A DNA stretch of 64,000 nt from Halopenitus sp041821145 (GTDB taxonomy: Archaea; Halobacteriota; Halobacteria; Halobacteriales; Haloferacaceae), in contig NZ_JBGUBC010000009.1 of NCBI RefSeq assembly GCF_041821145.1, positions 62,001 to 126,000 on the forward strand, given 5' to 3'. Below, piece by piece: positions 1 through 9,900 of this stretch. Position 1 is the first letter of the stretch, and each line of letters begins with the position of its first letter. The translations under genes and the position numbers were made by a program. The notes under the pieces are model-generated. The model searched no databases, was not told the DNA's origin, and saw nothing but the letters and a program-made list of their open reading frames with translations.

Positions 1-688
1 CGGCCGGTTGGATCTCCAACTTAAGTTCGCGGACGACGTATCGGTACGTCCGGGCGATCTCGTCTTTTTCGACCCGCGAGACGTTGTCGATCTCGTCGAG
101 GCTTCGAGGCGTTCCCGCCTGGCGAGCCGCGGCGTAAAGCGACGCGGTCGCGACGCCCTCGATCGAGCGGCCGGGAAGCAGGTCCTCGTCGAGCGCGCGG
201 CGATAGATGACCGAGGCCGTCTCACGGACGTTCTCAGGGAGGCCGAGCGCGGATGCCATGCGGTCGATCTCGCCGAGCGCCTGTTTGAGATTGCGCTCCT
301 TGGAGTCACGCGTCCGGAACCGCTCGTTCCAGGTCCGAAGCCGCTGCATCTTCTCGCGCTGGCGACTCGAAAGCGATCGGCCGTAGGCGTCTTTGTCCTG
401 CCAGCCGATGTTCGTCGACAGGCCCTTGTCGTGCATCATCTCCGTCGTGGGGGCGCCGACTCGCGACTTCTCATCCTTCTCGCGGGAGTCGAACGCGCGC
501 CACTCGGGACCGCGGTCGATCTCGTCCGACTCGACGACGAGTCCACAGTCCGAACAGACCGTCTCGCCGTGTTCGGTATCCGTTTCGAGGTGGCCGCCAC
601 ACTCCGGACAGCGTAGCGTCTCCTCGGTGTCCTCCTCGCGTTCCTCCTCGGTTCGATCGCGGGTTTCGTTTCGTAGGTTCTCGCTCAT
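1..688 (-). CDS. tfb: Transcription initiation factor IIB (TFB), partial
   Basis: TFB bridges TBP bound at the TATA box and RNA polymerase during archaeal transcription initiation. The reading frame runs off the left edge, so only about the first 229 residues are present. Residues 25-50 form an N-terminal zinc ribbon (CPEC ... CSDCG). This is followed by the B-finger/linker, including the segment around GPEWRAF, and the start of the first cyclin-like repeat, where the segment after DRMASALGLP and VIYRRAL is visible. The start is the ATG at 688. The leader is unusually long if the TATA-like box near 776-785 is used. Haloarchaea usually carry several TFB paralogues, so which one this is cannot be told. 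Family assignment is secure. Confidence 0.93.
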   Translation of the reverse strand, partial: MSENLRNETRDRTEEEREEDTEETLRCPECGGHLETDTEHGETVCSDCGLVVESDEIDRGPEWRAFDSREKDEKSRVGAPTTEMMHDKGLSTNIGWQDKDAYGRSLSSRQREKMQRLRTWNERFRTRDSKERNLKQALGEIDRMASALGLPENVRETASVIYRRALDEDLLPGRSIEGVATASLYAAARQAGTPRSLDEIDNVSRVEKDEIARTYRYVVRELKLEIQPA

Positions 689-779
689 TGGCTGGTGACC
701 GGGCGGGCGTCGATCGGCTCCGAGAAATACGTCTCGATCCCGTGTCCCTTACTGAAGTATAGGGATTCACAGAAGATAA

Positions 780-805
780 ATATGTTGGAATTTTCAAGAA
801 CATAT
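780..805. promoter_or_regulatory. Dyad overlapping the putative tfb promoter
   Basis: A 26-bp dyad lies about 95 bases upstream of the tfb start. The outer arms ATATGTT (780-786) and AACATAT (799-805) are perfect inverted repeats, and the inner TTGGAA/TTTTCAA is a near repeat. It touches the only good AT-rich TATA candidate for tfb. Operator function is inferred from position only. The rest of 689-1001 holds a possible TATA box (CCTATACC, 971-978) for the downstream peptidase gene and no other recognisable feature. Confidence 0.45.
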
Positions 806-1001
806 TTTAGCGAAAAATGAACCCCTGCGTCTCAACACCCGGATCAGTTTGCTGAATTCGAATCCCGCGGTTCAAGCGGAAATCCGCTGCCGACCACTAT
901 ATAACGGTTTCGCGCATGGCGTGGGCGACGATCGTCGTCGATCGACCCGACCGACTTCCGCGAAGCCAACCCCTATACCGAATGACGACGGAGGAACGGG
1001 C

Positions 1002-2255
1002 ATGACCGCGGACCTCTCGATGCTCGACGATGCGCTGGCGGAGGCCGGAACCGACGGCTATCTGATCGACGCTTCTCAGGACGACCCCGACCAACTCTAC
1101 CTTTCGGGATTCACCGGTCCGGATCCGTTCTTGAGTCTGTATGCCGACGGCGAGATACATCTGCTCGTCTCCGGACTGGAGTACGGGCGCGCCATACAAC
1201 GATCCCGTGCCGATGTCGTCGATCGACACGCCAACTACGGCTACGACTCCGGCGATCGCGACGATCGTCTCGATATGTACGCAGAATTTCTGGCCGAACG
1301 GGATGTCGGGTCGGTGTCGATGCCCCCGCGAGGACCGATCGAGACGGCCGACGGTCTGCGTGATCGCGGTATCGAGGTGACCGTGGACGGCACGGGAGTT
1401 CTCGAGGAGATCCGTGCGGTGAAAACCGACGAGGAGATCGCGACCATCCGTTCGGCCCAGCGAGCTACCGAGGTGGCGATGGCGACCGCCGAGGATCTGA
1501 TCGCATCGGCGACGATCGCGGACGGGGGCGGGGACGGGAACGCGGATGGGAGCGGAGACACGGCCGGAGGCGGAGATGGGAACGCGGACGATCCGATCGA
1601 CCCCGGAACGTTTGACTCCGGAACGCTCGTCCACGACGGCGAGCCGCTCACGAGCGAACACGTCAAGACGGCGATCGAGATCGCGCTTTTGGAACGCGGC
1701 TTCGCGCTCGAGGAGACGATCGTAGCCTGCGGCTCGCAGGCGGCTGACCCTCACGACCGGGGGTCGGGACCGCTTTTCGCCCACGAGCCGATCATCGTCG
1801 ATATCTTCCCCCGCGACAAGGAGACGAAGTACTTTGCGGACATGACTCGGACGTTCCTGCGGGGGGAGGCCGGGGATACGCTTCGTGAGTGGTACGACCT
1901 GACCCACGAGGCGCTCCGAGCGGCGACGGACGCGATCGAACCCGGCGTGACTGGCGAGGCGGTCCATGCGGCCGCCTGTGAGGTCTATGAGTCGGCCGGG
2001 CTCTCGACCCTCCGAAGCGATCCCGATACCGAGACGGGATTCATTCACTCGACGGGACACGGCGTCGGGCTCGACATCCACGAACTGCCAAGACTCGCGC
2101 CCGGCGGCGAACAGTTGAAGTCCGGACAGGTCGTCACCGTCGAGCCGGGATTGTACGATCCAACCGTCGGCGGCGTGCGAATCGAGAATCTCGTCGTCGT
2201 CACCGACGACGGGTGTGAAACCCTTACGGAATACCCGATCGAACTCACAGTATGA
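1002..2255 (+). CDS. M24 family metallopeptidase (Xaa-Pro dipeptidase/aminopeptidase-like)
   Basis: The product is 417 residues if started at the ATG at 1002, preceded by GGAGGAACGGG. The open frame extends further upstream, but that part lacks family similarity. The N-terminal third is a creatinase-like domain. The C-terminal catalytic pita-bread domain shows the metal ligands in order: VDIFPR and FADMTRTF (two Asp), STGHGVGLDIHE (His), then VEPGLY and VRIENLVV (Glu). These bind the two metal ions that hydrolyse an X-Pro bond. A Gly/Asp-rich insertion, coded near 1525-1600, interrupts the domain and is probably a halophile-specific loop. The protein is probably cytoplasmic. The exact peptide substrate cannot be read from the sequence. 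Confidence 0.85.
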   Translation: MTADLSMLDDALAEAGTDGYLIDASQDDPDQLYLSGFTGPDPFLSLYADGEIHLLVSGLEYGRAIQRSRADVVDRHANYGYDSGDRDDRLDMYAEFLAERDVGSVSMPPRGPIETADGLRDRGIEVTVDGTGVLEEIRAVKTDEEIATIRSAQRATEVAMATAEDLIASATIADGGGDGNADGSGDTAGGGDGNADDPIDPGTFDSGTLVHDGEPLTSEHVKTAIEIALLERGFALEETIVACGSQAADPHDRGSGPLFAHEPIIVDIFPRDKETKYFADMTRTFLRGEAGDTLREWYDLTHEALRAATDAIEPGVTGEAVHAAACEVYESAGLSTLRSDPDTETGFIHSTGHGVGLDIHELPRLAPGGEQLKSGQVVTVEPGLYDPTVGGVRIENLVVVTDDGCETLTEYPIELTV

Positions 2256-2340
2256 CGGTCCCGATCGACGACGCTTCTCGACGGCCGGAATCCGGTCACA
2301 AAACGATCCACGCTGGCGGACCGGGAGGTGTCGACGCAAC

Positions 2341-3525
2341 GTGAACTGGCGGTACGGACACACCGTCCTGACGCTTTGTACGCTCGCGTTCACCGCGACG
2401 ATGGTCGCACGGCTCGCGATCAGTCCGGTCGTCCCGCTCATCGCGGCCGATTTCGGCGTCAGCTACGCCACGATCGGTCTTGCACTCTCGGGAATGTGGG
2501 CCGCCTACGCACTCTCGCAGTTCCCGTCAGGAGTCCTCGGCGAGCGGTACGGCGAACGGCGCATCATCTTGGTGGCCGTCGGCGCAACCGGCGCTGCCGC
2601 CCTGCTGCTCGCGGTTTCACCCACCGTTACGGCGTTCGTCGCGTTCACGATCGTACTGGGTGCTGGAGCGGGGCTCCACTATTCGGTCGCGACGGCGCTT
2701 CTCACGCGACAGTTCGATAACATCGGTCGGGCGATCGGCATCCACGTAACCGGCGGACCGGTCGCAGGACTCCTCGCGCCGCCCGTCGCCGCACTCCTTG
2801 GAGCCCGCTATGGCTGGCGATGGGCGATGGGTCTCGGTGCACTCGTCGCGATTCCCGTCTTCGGCCTCTTCGCGTGGCGCATTCAGCCGACCGAGCCCCT
2901 CAGGCCCGACCAGCCGATCCGCGAGCGATTCGAGCTCGGCCCGCTCGTCGAGTTGATCTCACGACCACCGATAGCCTACACGACGGCTCTGTCCATGCTC
3001 GGCGCGTTCAGCTGGCAGGCGACGGCGTCGTTCCTCCCAGCGTTCCTCACCGACGCGGTCGGCCTCTCGACGGCGTCGGCAAGCCTCCTGTTCTCGCTGT
3101 ACTTTCTCATTCACGGCGGGACCCAGCCTCTCATTGGAGCCCTCTCGGACCGGTGGAGCCGGGATGCGGCGGCGACGATCACGATGGCCGCCGGCGTCGT
3201 GGGATTCGGGGGACTCATCTACGCGGCCGCGACCGAAGCCGGGACGATCCTGCTTGTGGCGCCGACGGTTGCGCTGGGCGTGGCGATGTCGTGGGGAGCA
3301 CCCATTCAATCGCGGTTCATGGATCTCCTTGAGGACGCCGAGCGAGGGGCCGGGTTCGGGCTCGTGCGAACCGTCTACATGGTCCTCGGCGCGAGCGGGA
3401 GCGTGATCGTGGGGACCGTCTCGGATATGGCGGGCTGGCTCGCCGCCTTCGGCCTGCTCACCGCGGTGATGGGGATCGGTCTGGCCGCGCTGGTGATCAA
3501 TCGGGTAGCGAGACTCGGGCTGTGA
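2341..3525 (+). CDS. MFS transporter
   Basis: The product is 394 residues with about 12 hydrophobic segments and the MFS loop signature GVLGERYGERR between helices 2 and 3. A second, weaker copy (GALSDRWSRDA) lies between helices 8 and 9, as expected for a duplicated six-helix fold. The start is taken as the GTG at 2341, which has GGGAGGTG 11-18 bases upstream and begins right before the first helix (WRYGHTVLTL). The longer frame from 2215 overlaps the peptidase gene and adds a charged, unlikely leader. It follows the peptidase by 85 bases on the same strand. Substrate is unknown. Confidence 0.85.
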   Translation: MNWRYGHTVLTLCTLAFTATMVARLAISPVVPLIAADFGVSYATIGLALSGMWAAYALSQFPSGVLGERYGERRIILVAVGATGAAALLLAVSPTVTAFVAFTIVLGAGAGLHYSVATALLTRQFDNIGRAIGIHVTGGPVAGLLAPPVAALLGARYGWRWAMGLGALVAIPVFGLFAWRIQPTEPLRPDQPIRERFELGPLVELISRPPIAYTTALSMLGAFSWQATASFLPAFLTDAVGLSTASASLLFSLYFLIHGGTQPLIGALSDRWSRDAAATITMAAGVVGFGGLIYAAATEAGTILLVAPTVALGVAMSWGAPIQSRFMDLLEDAERGAGFGLVRTVYMVLGASGSVIVGTVSDMAGWLAAFGLLTAVMGIGLAALVINRVARLGL

Positions 3526-3618
3526 GGCCCGAGATGCGACTCGTCAGGTCGATGACTGACGGATCCGGCCGATCACCGGGTGGAGATCGGGACTGTCACT
3601 CGCTGAGGATCCGGCCGA

Positions 3619-4122
3619 TTACTCGCTGACCTCGACGTCGACCGCATCACGATCGACGGCGAGCCGAAACGTCGGGACGGTCCGATAGATCGTCTCGACG
3701 ACGTTTTTGCGCTCCAGGCTCCGTAGCGCACGACGGACCTCGTCCGCTTCGGGATCCATCTCGAACGTCTCGCGAAGCTTGTGGAGGACGCTTACGACCG
3801 ATTCCGAGCGCTCCTCGGGGCCCGCGACCACGTCGAACACGCGAGCCTCGAGTTCCGGGACGCGGATGACGCTCGGCGTGTCATCCGGACCGCCCTCGGA
3901 TTCGATCCCGGGTTCGACGTCGACGAGGCCCGCCGCCTCACCGGTCGCACGGATGAGACTATCGTCGTCGCGGTAGTAATACTCCTTGAGGTGGGACTCG
4001 AGGTAGCTGTGAACCTCGCTTCCAGAGTCCAGTCCCCACGCGTCCTGAAGCTCGGAGTTCTTCGTCGGCTGTAACCGCACGATGTCGGCCAGCCGAGTCA
4101 GTTCCTCCTCGGTGAGGCTCAT
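3619..4122 (-). CDS. Haloarchaeal conserved protein, DUF5797-like
   Basis: The product is 167 residues. The N-terminal part (TRLADIVRLQPTKNSELQ, then a segment with HSYLESHLKEYYYRDD) looks like a small winged-helix domain. The C-terminal 80 residues form a second helical domain ending in beta strands (TIYRTVPTFRLAVD). I recall this architecture from a haloarchaea-only family named DUF5797, but that is memory rather than a search. It is divergent from the enoyl-CoA hydratase gene, with a 106-base shared intergenic stretch. No enzymatic motif is visible. A DNA-binding role is only suggested by the fold. Confidence 0.7.
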   Translation of the reverse strand: MSLTEEELTRLADIVRLQPTKNSELQDAWGLDSGSEVHSYLESHLKEYYYRDDDSLIRATGEAAGLVDVEPGIESEGGPDDTPSVIRVPELEARVFDVVAGPEERSESVVSVLHKLRETFEMDPEADEVRRALRSLERKNVVETIYRTVPTFRLAVDRDAVDVEVSE

Positions 4123-4228
4123 GCGGAGGGGTATCCCTCGCGTCTGTAAGGACGTTCCGAAACGTCACGGGGGCGATCCGAGGCCGGACTGGGGAACGGT
4201 TTTGCATGATCCACGACATACGACAGCC

Positions 4229-5002
4229 ATGACGGACGAGACTGTCACAGTCGATGTCGACGACGGTGTCGCGACACTCACGATCGATCGGCCGGACGCG
4301 CTCAACGCGCTCGATGTTGCAACGCTCGAACGGATGGAAACCGCGATCGACGGGGCGAAGACGGGCGACGCGCGTGTGTTGGTCGTCACCGGCGCCGGCG
4401 AGAAGGCGTTCGTCGCCGGTGCGGACATCTCCTATATGCGTGATCTCACGACGCCGGAGGCGCAGGCGTACGCCGAGTTGGGTCACCGCGTGGTGGATGC
4501 GATCGCGTCATTTCCCGGCCCGACGATCGCCGCGATAAACGGATACGCCTTCGGCGGCGGCTGTGAACTCGCGTTGGCGTGTGACCTCCGGGTCGCCTCC
4601 GAGCGAGCGACGCTCGGCCAGACGGAGATCGACATCGGGATCATTCCGGGATGGGGAGGCACACAGCGCCTCTCACGGCTCGTCGGCGATGAGACCGCAC
4701 GACGAATGGTATTTTTCGGCGAGCGAGTCGACGCGACCGACGCCCACGAGATCGGACTCGTCGGAGAGGTCGTTGCCCATAATCGGCTCAACGAGCACGT
4801 CGCGGACATCGCCGAGGAACTCGCGGCGAAGCCACGGTTCGCGCTCACGGCCGCCAAACGGGCACTCGATGCGGTCCACGAGGATCCCCTCTCGGCCGGA
4901 TTGCAGTTCGAACGACGGACCTGGTCGGGACTGTTCGGGACCCACGACCAGCGTGAGGGTATGAGCGCCTTCCTCGAAAAGCGCGATCCGGACTTCGAAT
5001 GA
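4229..5002 (+). CDS. Enoyl-CoA hydratase/isomerase family protein
   Basis: The product is 257 residues, the standard length for a crotonase. The oxyanion-hole segment VAGADISYM and the FGGGCELALACD motif (first catalytic Glu) are present, followed by LGQTEIDIGIIPGWGGTQRL with the second catalytic Glu. This fits hydration of trans-2-enoyl-CoA to 3-hydroxyacyl-CoA in fatty acid or branched-chain breakdown. The start is the ATG at 4229; the upstream extension of the frame is antisense to the neighbouring gene and is not expected to be coding. A 3-hydroxyacyl-CoA dehydrogenase-like gene occurs 53 kb away, so there is no pathway operon here. Confidence 0.9.
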   Translation: MTDETVTVDVDDGVATLTIDRPDALNALDVATLERMETAIDGAKTGDARVLVVTGAGEKAFVAGADISYMRDLTTPEAQAYAELGHRVVDAIASFPGPTIAAINGYAFGGGCELALACDLRVASERATLGQTEIDIGIIPGWGGTQRLSRLVGDETARRMVFFGERVDATDAHEIGLVGEVVAHNRLNEHVADIAEELAAKPRFALTAAKRALDAVHEDPLSAGLQFERRTWSGLFGTHDQREGMSAFLEKRDPDFE

Positions 5003-5131
5003 AACTCGGTAGAACAGCGAGTCGACAGTCTCCCGATCCGAGGATCGACCGGCGACGCCGACAGTCGGCGGACGGGTCGGAACCGACCGAGCGGCGACAC
5101 CCTTATGCGATACGATGGCATGCGAATGAAC

Positions 5132-5536
5132 ATGGAAGACATTCTCGTCGGCCGCGTAATGACGAACGATGTGATGACGGTTCATCCGGACACCTTCGTC
5201 GAGGAGGCAGCCTCGCTGTTGTTGGATCACGGCGTCGGATCGCTCGTCGTCGTCGACGAAGATGGACGGCTCGAGGGTATCCTCACCTCGACGGACTTCG
5301 TGGCCATCGTCGCCGCAAGCAAGCCGAAGGCGCAGACGACGGTCGAGCGATACATGAGTACCGACGTGACGACAGCAAGCGCACATGACCAGATCACCGA
5401 GGTCGCAGACCGCATGATCGATCTGGGAGTCCATCACATTCCCGTCGTTGACGACGACGGCAGCGTCATCGGAATCGTCTCGACCACCGACCTGACCGAG
5501 TATCTCTCGGGACTGGTGCCACAACGAGCGGTCTAG
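5132..5536 (+). CDS. CBS-domain pair protein
   Basis: This small protein (about 134 residues) consists only of two CBS domains. The first covers VGRVMTNDVMTVHPD to GILTSTDFV, and the second covers YMSTDVTTASAHD to GIVSTTDL. A CBS pair forms a Bateman module that senses adenine nucleotides or S-adenosylmethionine. In stand-alone form it often works as a regulatory subunit of another enzyme, which cannot be identified here. Four in-frame start codons lie between 5105 and 5132. I chose ATG 5132 because the TATA-like CCTTATG at 5104 sits about 27 bases upstream, giving a leaderless transcript. The longer form adds nine residues. Confidence 0.85.
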   Translation: MEDILVGRVMTNDVMTVHPDTFVEEAASLLLDHGVGSLVVVDEDGRLEGILTSTDFVAIVAASKPKAQTTVERYMSTDVTTASAHDQITEVADRMIDLGVHHIPVVDDDGSVIGIVSTTDLTEYLSGLVPQRAV

Positions 5537-5582
5537 CCGTTCCTATCCCTGCGTCACTGCGTCGAAATCGGGTTCTACGTCC

Positions 5583-6890
5583 TCACGCCTCCGTCACGAG
5601 CGTCTCCTCTACCTGCGTGATAACCATGAGAAGTCCGAGGAGACCCAAAAGCGCACCCACTGCGAACGGAACCACGAACCCGTAACTCACGAGGATCCCG
5701 GATGTCAACGGTCCGAGCGCGATGCCGAATCCGAACCCCATCGTGAGTATCGAGAGGGTCGATCCGGACTCGCCCTCGCGGGCCACGTCGCCGGCGAGAG
5801 CCAGCGAGGGGGCAAACACGAGCGCGACGGCGATCCCCTGAATCAACCGGACGACGAGCATCGTCTCCGGGGTGGTCACGATCCCCTGAAACAGCGTCGA
5901 GGGAACGAGCAGAACGAACCCGGCAAGCAGGAAAGGTCTGCGACCGAACCGGTCGCAGGCCCGTCCGACCGGAACCTGCAGGATGACGTTCGTGATGGTA
6001 ACGGCCGCGAACTGGGCACCGAACCAGACGGGTTGCTGATCGAGCCGGACGTTGATCTGGTTCTGGAGGGTGGCAAAGAGGGCGATGCACACGCCCATCG
6101 CGACCGTCGCGAGCCCGAGCGCGAACACCGGATCAAGCAGTCGATCCTCACCGCGGACGCGGATCGACACGTCGGTGCCGGCCGCTCTAGCGGATTCCTC
6201 GGTATCGGCGACGAGGAGGTAGACGAGGGCAAACGAGAGGTACGCGCCCGCACACGCCGCGATAAAGGAGGCGTCGAATCCCGAGAGGCTCCGATCGAGG
6301 CCGATCGTCGAGAGGTCGTAGGGGCCTCGCTCGACGATGACGCCGGCGAGGATCGGTCCGAATCCGAAGCCGATCAACCGGAAGGTGTTGAACACGCCGA
6401 AGTTACCGCCGCGCTCGCTTGGACTTGCGGCGTACTCGTTGACGAGCGCGACGACGGCGGGGATCGTCAACGCGGCGCCGAGCCCCTGGGCCGCCCGCAG
6501 GACCACGAGCATCCAGTACTGGCTCGCGAAGACGTAGAGACCGCTCGCGGTTCCAAGGAGGGCGATCCCGGAGAGGACGAACGGCTTTCGTCTCCCGGTC
6601 CGATCGGAGAGCCGTCCGGTCCAGGGCTGTGAGAGGCTGTTGAGAAAGCCGAAAAGTGACAGGACGACTCCGATGAGAAGGGGCTCGGTAACGGCGATCG
6701 ACGCGGAACCGATCCCGACGCGCGTTCCGAGGAGCGCATCGACGTCGACGAGTCCGCTCGCGATGTAAAGCGGGAGGACGACGATCAGAAAGGAGTTACC
6801 GATCGCCCCGACCATTCGGGCCAGCGCGAGTACGATCACGCGTCTGTCCGTGTCGGTGATCGCGGACGTCGCCGCTCCCAACGAGCCCAT
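5583..6890 (-). CDS. MFS transporter, drug-efflux-like
   Basis: The product is 435 residues with 12 predicted membrane helices. The loop 2-3 signature GRLSDRTGRRKPF and its copy VGRACDRFGRRPFLL in the second half are both intact. Motif C-type residues (a Gly-rich stretch with GFGFGPILAGV) in helix 5 are typical of antiporters, so export is more likely than uptake. Start is ATG 6890. The gene is convergent with the CBS gene and lies 90 bases downstream of the hydantoinase gene, with no clear co-transcription signal. Substrate is unknown. Confidence 0.85.
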   Translation of the reverse strand: MGSLGAATSAITDTDRRVIVLALARMVGAIGNSFLIVVLPLYIASGLVDVDALLGTRVGIGSASIAVTEPLLIGVVLSLFGFLNSLSQPWTGRLSDRTGRRKPFVLSGIALLGTASGLYVFASQYWMLVVLRAAQGLGAALTIPAVVALVNEYAASPSERGGNFGVFNTFRLIGFGFGPILAGVIVERGPYDLSTIGLDRSLSGFDASFIAACAGAYLSFALVYLLVADTEESARAAGTDVSIRVRGEDRLLDPVFALGLATVAMGVCIALFATLQNQINVRLDQQPVWFGAQFAAVTITNVILQVPVGRACDRFGRRPFLLAGFVLLVPSTLFQGIVTTPETMLVVRLIQGIAVALVFAPSLALAGDVAREGESGSTLSILTMGFGFGIALGPLTSGILVSYGFVVPFAVGALLGLLGLLMVITQVEETLVTEA

Positions 6891-6980
6891 CTATCTCTGC
6901 GTTCGGGAGTCGACCTAAAGGGCCTTCTGAACGGAGAAGCGTTCTCCGAGAGTTCCCCATCGATAGGCCTTGTGAGCGGA

Positions 6981-9900
6981 CTACTCTTCGCCCGTTCTCG
7001 GTTCCTGATCCGAGTCTCGATCCGTTCCATTCCGGCGGTCGTTCGCCGTCGCTTCCGGGTCCCGATCCGCTGGATCGCCGTGCCCGCCGCCGCCGGGGGT
7101 TCGAATCGTCACCGTCGTGCCGGGATCGATCTCGACGGTCGCCTTCGCGGGAACGGGCTCCCCGTCGATCAGGTTCTCTCCAAGTGCACCGTCCTCGCCG
7201 CCGGAAACTCCTCGCGGCCGGTGTCGACGGCGCTCAGAGAGGATCGAGACGGTTGCGTCGGTTTCGATCGTGAGTACGCGTTCGATACCCAATCCACCCC
7301 GGAACTCGCCGTCACCGCCGCTTCCGGGTCGTAGCGCGTACCGCTCGATCGACATCGGGTATTCGTTCTCGATCGACTCGACCGGGGTGTTGAGCGTGTT
7401 CGTCATCCCAACGTGAACCCCGTCCATCCCGTCACGATCCGGCCGTGCGCCGAATCCGCCGCCGATCGTCTCGTAGTAGGCGAACGACCCGTCCCGTGCG
7501 CCCACGGTCAGGTTATTCATGGTTCCTTGCCCCTGCGCCGGAACGCGATCGGGTGCGGCCCTCGCGAGCGCTGTGAAGACGACGTCCGTGACTCGCTGGC
7601 TCGTCTCGACGTTCCCCCCGACGACCGCCGCCGGCGGCTCGGGGTTCAAAAGCGTCCCCTCGGGAACGGTCACCGTCACGGGGTCATAACACCCCTCGTT
7701 TGGCGGAATGTCCGGATCCGTGATACAGCGCACGACGAAGTAGACCGCGCTCCGGGCGACCGCGCTCGGCGCGTTGAGATTCCCCTCGAGTTGCCCTGCA
7801 GTGCCACTGAAGTCGACGTCCACGGTGGAGCCATCGATCGTGACCGCGACCCGGATCGGGATGTCCTCATCGCTCACGCCGTCGCCCTCGAGGACGTCCG
7901 TTGCCGCGTAGGTGCCATCCGGCAACTCGGCGATCGCCTCCGTGATCCGTTCACGCGAGTATTCGATAACCGCGTCGAACCCGGCGAAGACGACGTCGCG
8001 GCCGTATTCGTCGATGAGATCGCTGAGGCGACGCTCACCGCGTTCGTTCGCCGCGAGTTGCGCCCGAAGATCGGCCCGTCGTTCCCCGGCGTTTCGAACG
8101 TTTGCCAGCACGAGCGAACGCACGTCCTCGCGGAGTTCTCCGTTCGCCACGAGCCGTATCGGCGGGATACACAGTCCCTCCTGGTGAATGTCCCGCGCGC
8201 CGGCGGGCATGCTCCCCGGCGTCATGCCACCGACGTCCGCGTGGTGAGCTCGCGAGACGGCATATCCCACGATCTCCGGTTCAGAATCGGATGCAGCATC
8301 GACGTCGGGGGCGATCGTCGACACCAACGTCACGTCCGGGAGGTGAGTCCCGCCGGTGAACGGGTCGTTAAGCACGAAGACGTCTCCGGGTCGTGGATCG
8401 CGGTCGCGAACCGCCGAAACGGCTGCGGGCATCGCACCGAGGTGAACGGGGATGTGTTCGGCCTGTGCGACCATCCGTCCCTCGGCGTCGAAGAGTGCGG
8501 TCGAACAGTCGCGTCGTTCCTTGATGTTCGGCGAGTACGCCCCGCGGATCAGCGTTCGTCCCATCTCCTCGGCGATCCCTTCGAGGCGGTTTCGAAACAC
8601 CTCAAGCGTCACTGGATCGATCCGCGGGGGATCGCCCGAGTCGTCCGACCCCATCCGGTCCATCGTCATCGGTCGCGCCCCCCCCTGGCGAGTCAACAGG
8701 ATGGCCCCGTCATCGAGCACGTCGCCGTTCCACGGCGGCGGCAGAACGGTCGTGCTCTCGCCTCGTTCGAGGATCGCCGGTCCGGAAACCGTGGTTCCGG
8801 GTGCGAGTCCAGTCCGATCGTAGACGGCCGTCTCGCGCCGGCCGGTACCGGGGAATCGCACGTCTCGCTCGCCGATCCGCGGATCGTCCGTCCCGTCGTG
8901 ACGTATCCTCGGCGTTGCCCCGGGGATGGTCGCCGTCGCCCGAAGAGTAACGATCTCGATCGATTCCGGGAGCGCGTAGCCGTGAGTCCGTTCGTGGGCC
9001 TCGTGAAACCGATCGGCGAGCGTCTCCGGATCGAACGGCTCGTCGACCGGGACGGTCAACTCGAAACTCTGGCCGACGTACCGACAGTCGGCGGCCCACT
9101 CGACGCGTGCTCCGTTCGAGGCGTCCGCCACCAGTTCCGCGGTGAGGCGCTCGTAATCCTCCATCAGGGCGTCCGGATCGGCGGCATCCAGTTCGACCCC
9201 CACGGTCCGGGCGGCATCGTAGGTCTCGTCGGCTGCGAGCAGTCCGAACGCGGAGAGCACTCCCCCCGGGCGTGGCACGACGACGCGGTCCATGTCGAGT
9301 GCCTCCGCAAGTGACGCGGCGTGCATCGGTCCCGCGCCTCCGAACGCCACGAGCGCGAACGTCCGCGGATCATGTCCCCGCTCGACGGTTACCGACCGGA
9401 TCGCTCGAGTCATCGTCGCGTTCGCCACCCGGTGGACGCCACGAGCGGCGTCGATCGGGCCATTGAGATCGGCTTCCTCGGCGAGGTCGACCATGACGTC
9501 CCGTGCAGCCCCGACGTCGAGGTCGACCTCGCCGCCGAGCGAGGCGTCGGGACCGATGTAGCCGAGCACGACGTTCGCGTCCGTGACCGTCGGCTCCGTC
9601 CCGCCCCGGCCGTAGCAGGCTGGTCCCGGACGTGCCCCCGACGATCGCGGGCCGACACGGAGCGCGCCCCCACCGTCGACCCATGCGATCGATCCACCGC
9701 CGGCGCCAACGGTGTGGACATCGACCATCGGCGTCCGGATCGGGTGGCCGTCGATCTCCGAATCCGTCGTTCGCTCGACGTCACCATCCCGGACGAGACT
9801 CACGTCGCTTGACGTCCCGCCCATGTCGAAGGTGATGAGCCCCGAACGTGATCCGTCCCCGATCTCGGGGCCGGATTCAACCGTGGCCGCGGCCCCGACG

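Noticed and set aside
850..895. tRNA-like 3' part (TTCGAATCCC ... GACCA)
   Set aside because: No matching acceptor stem, D arm or anticodon arm could be built upstream; it is a chance resemblance.
897..2441. Minus-strand open frame of 514 codons opposite the M24 peptidase
   Set aside because: Its sequence is Arg-rich and low in hydrophobic blocks, and it lies antisense to a gene with clear metal-site motifs. Long antisense frames are common in GC-rich haloarchaeal DNA.
7413..9314. Plus-strand open frame of 633 codons opposite the hydantoinase gene
   Set aside because: Antisense shadow of a well-supported gene, Arg/His-rich with no recognisable motif.
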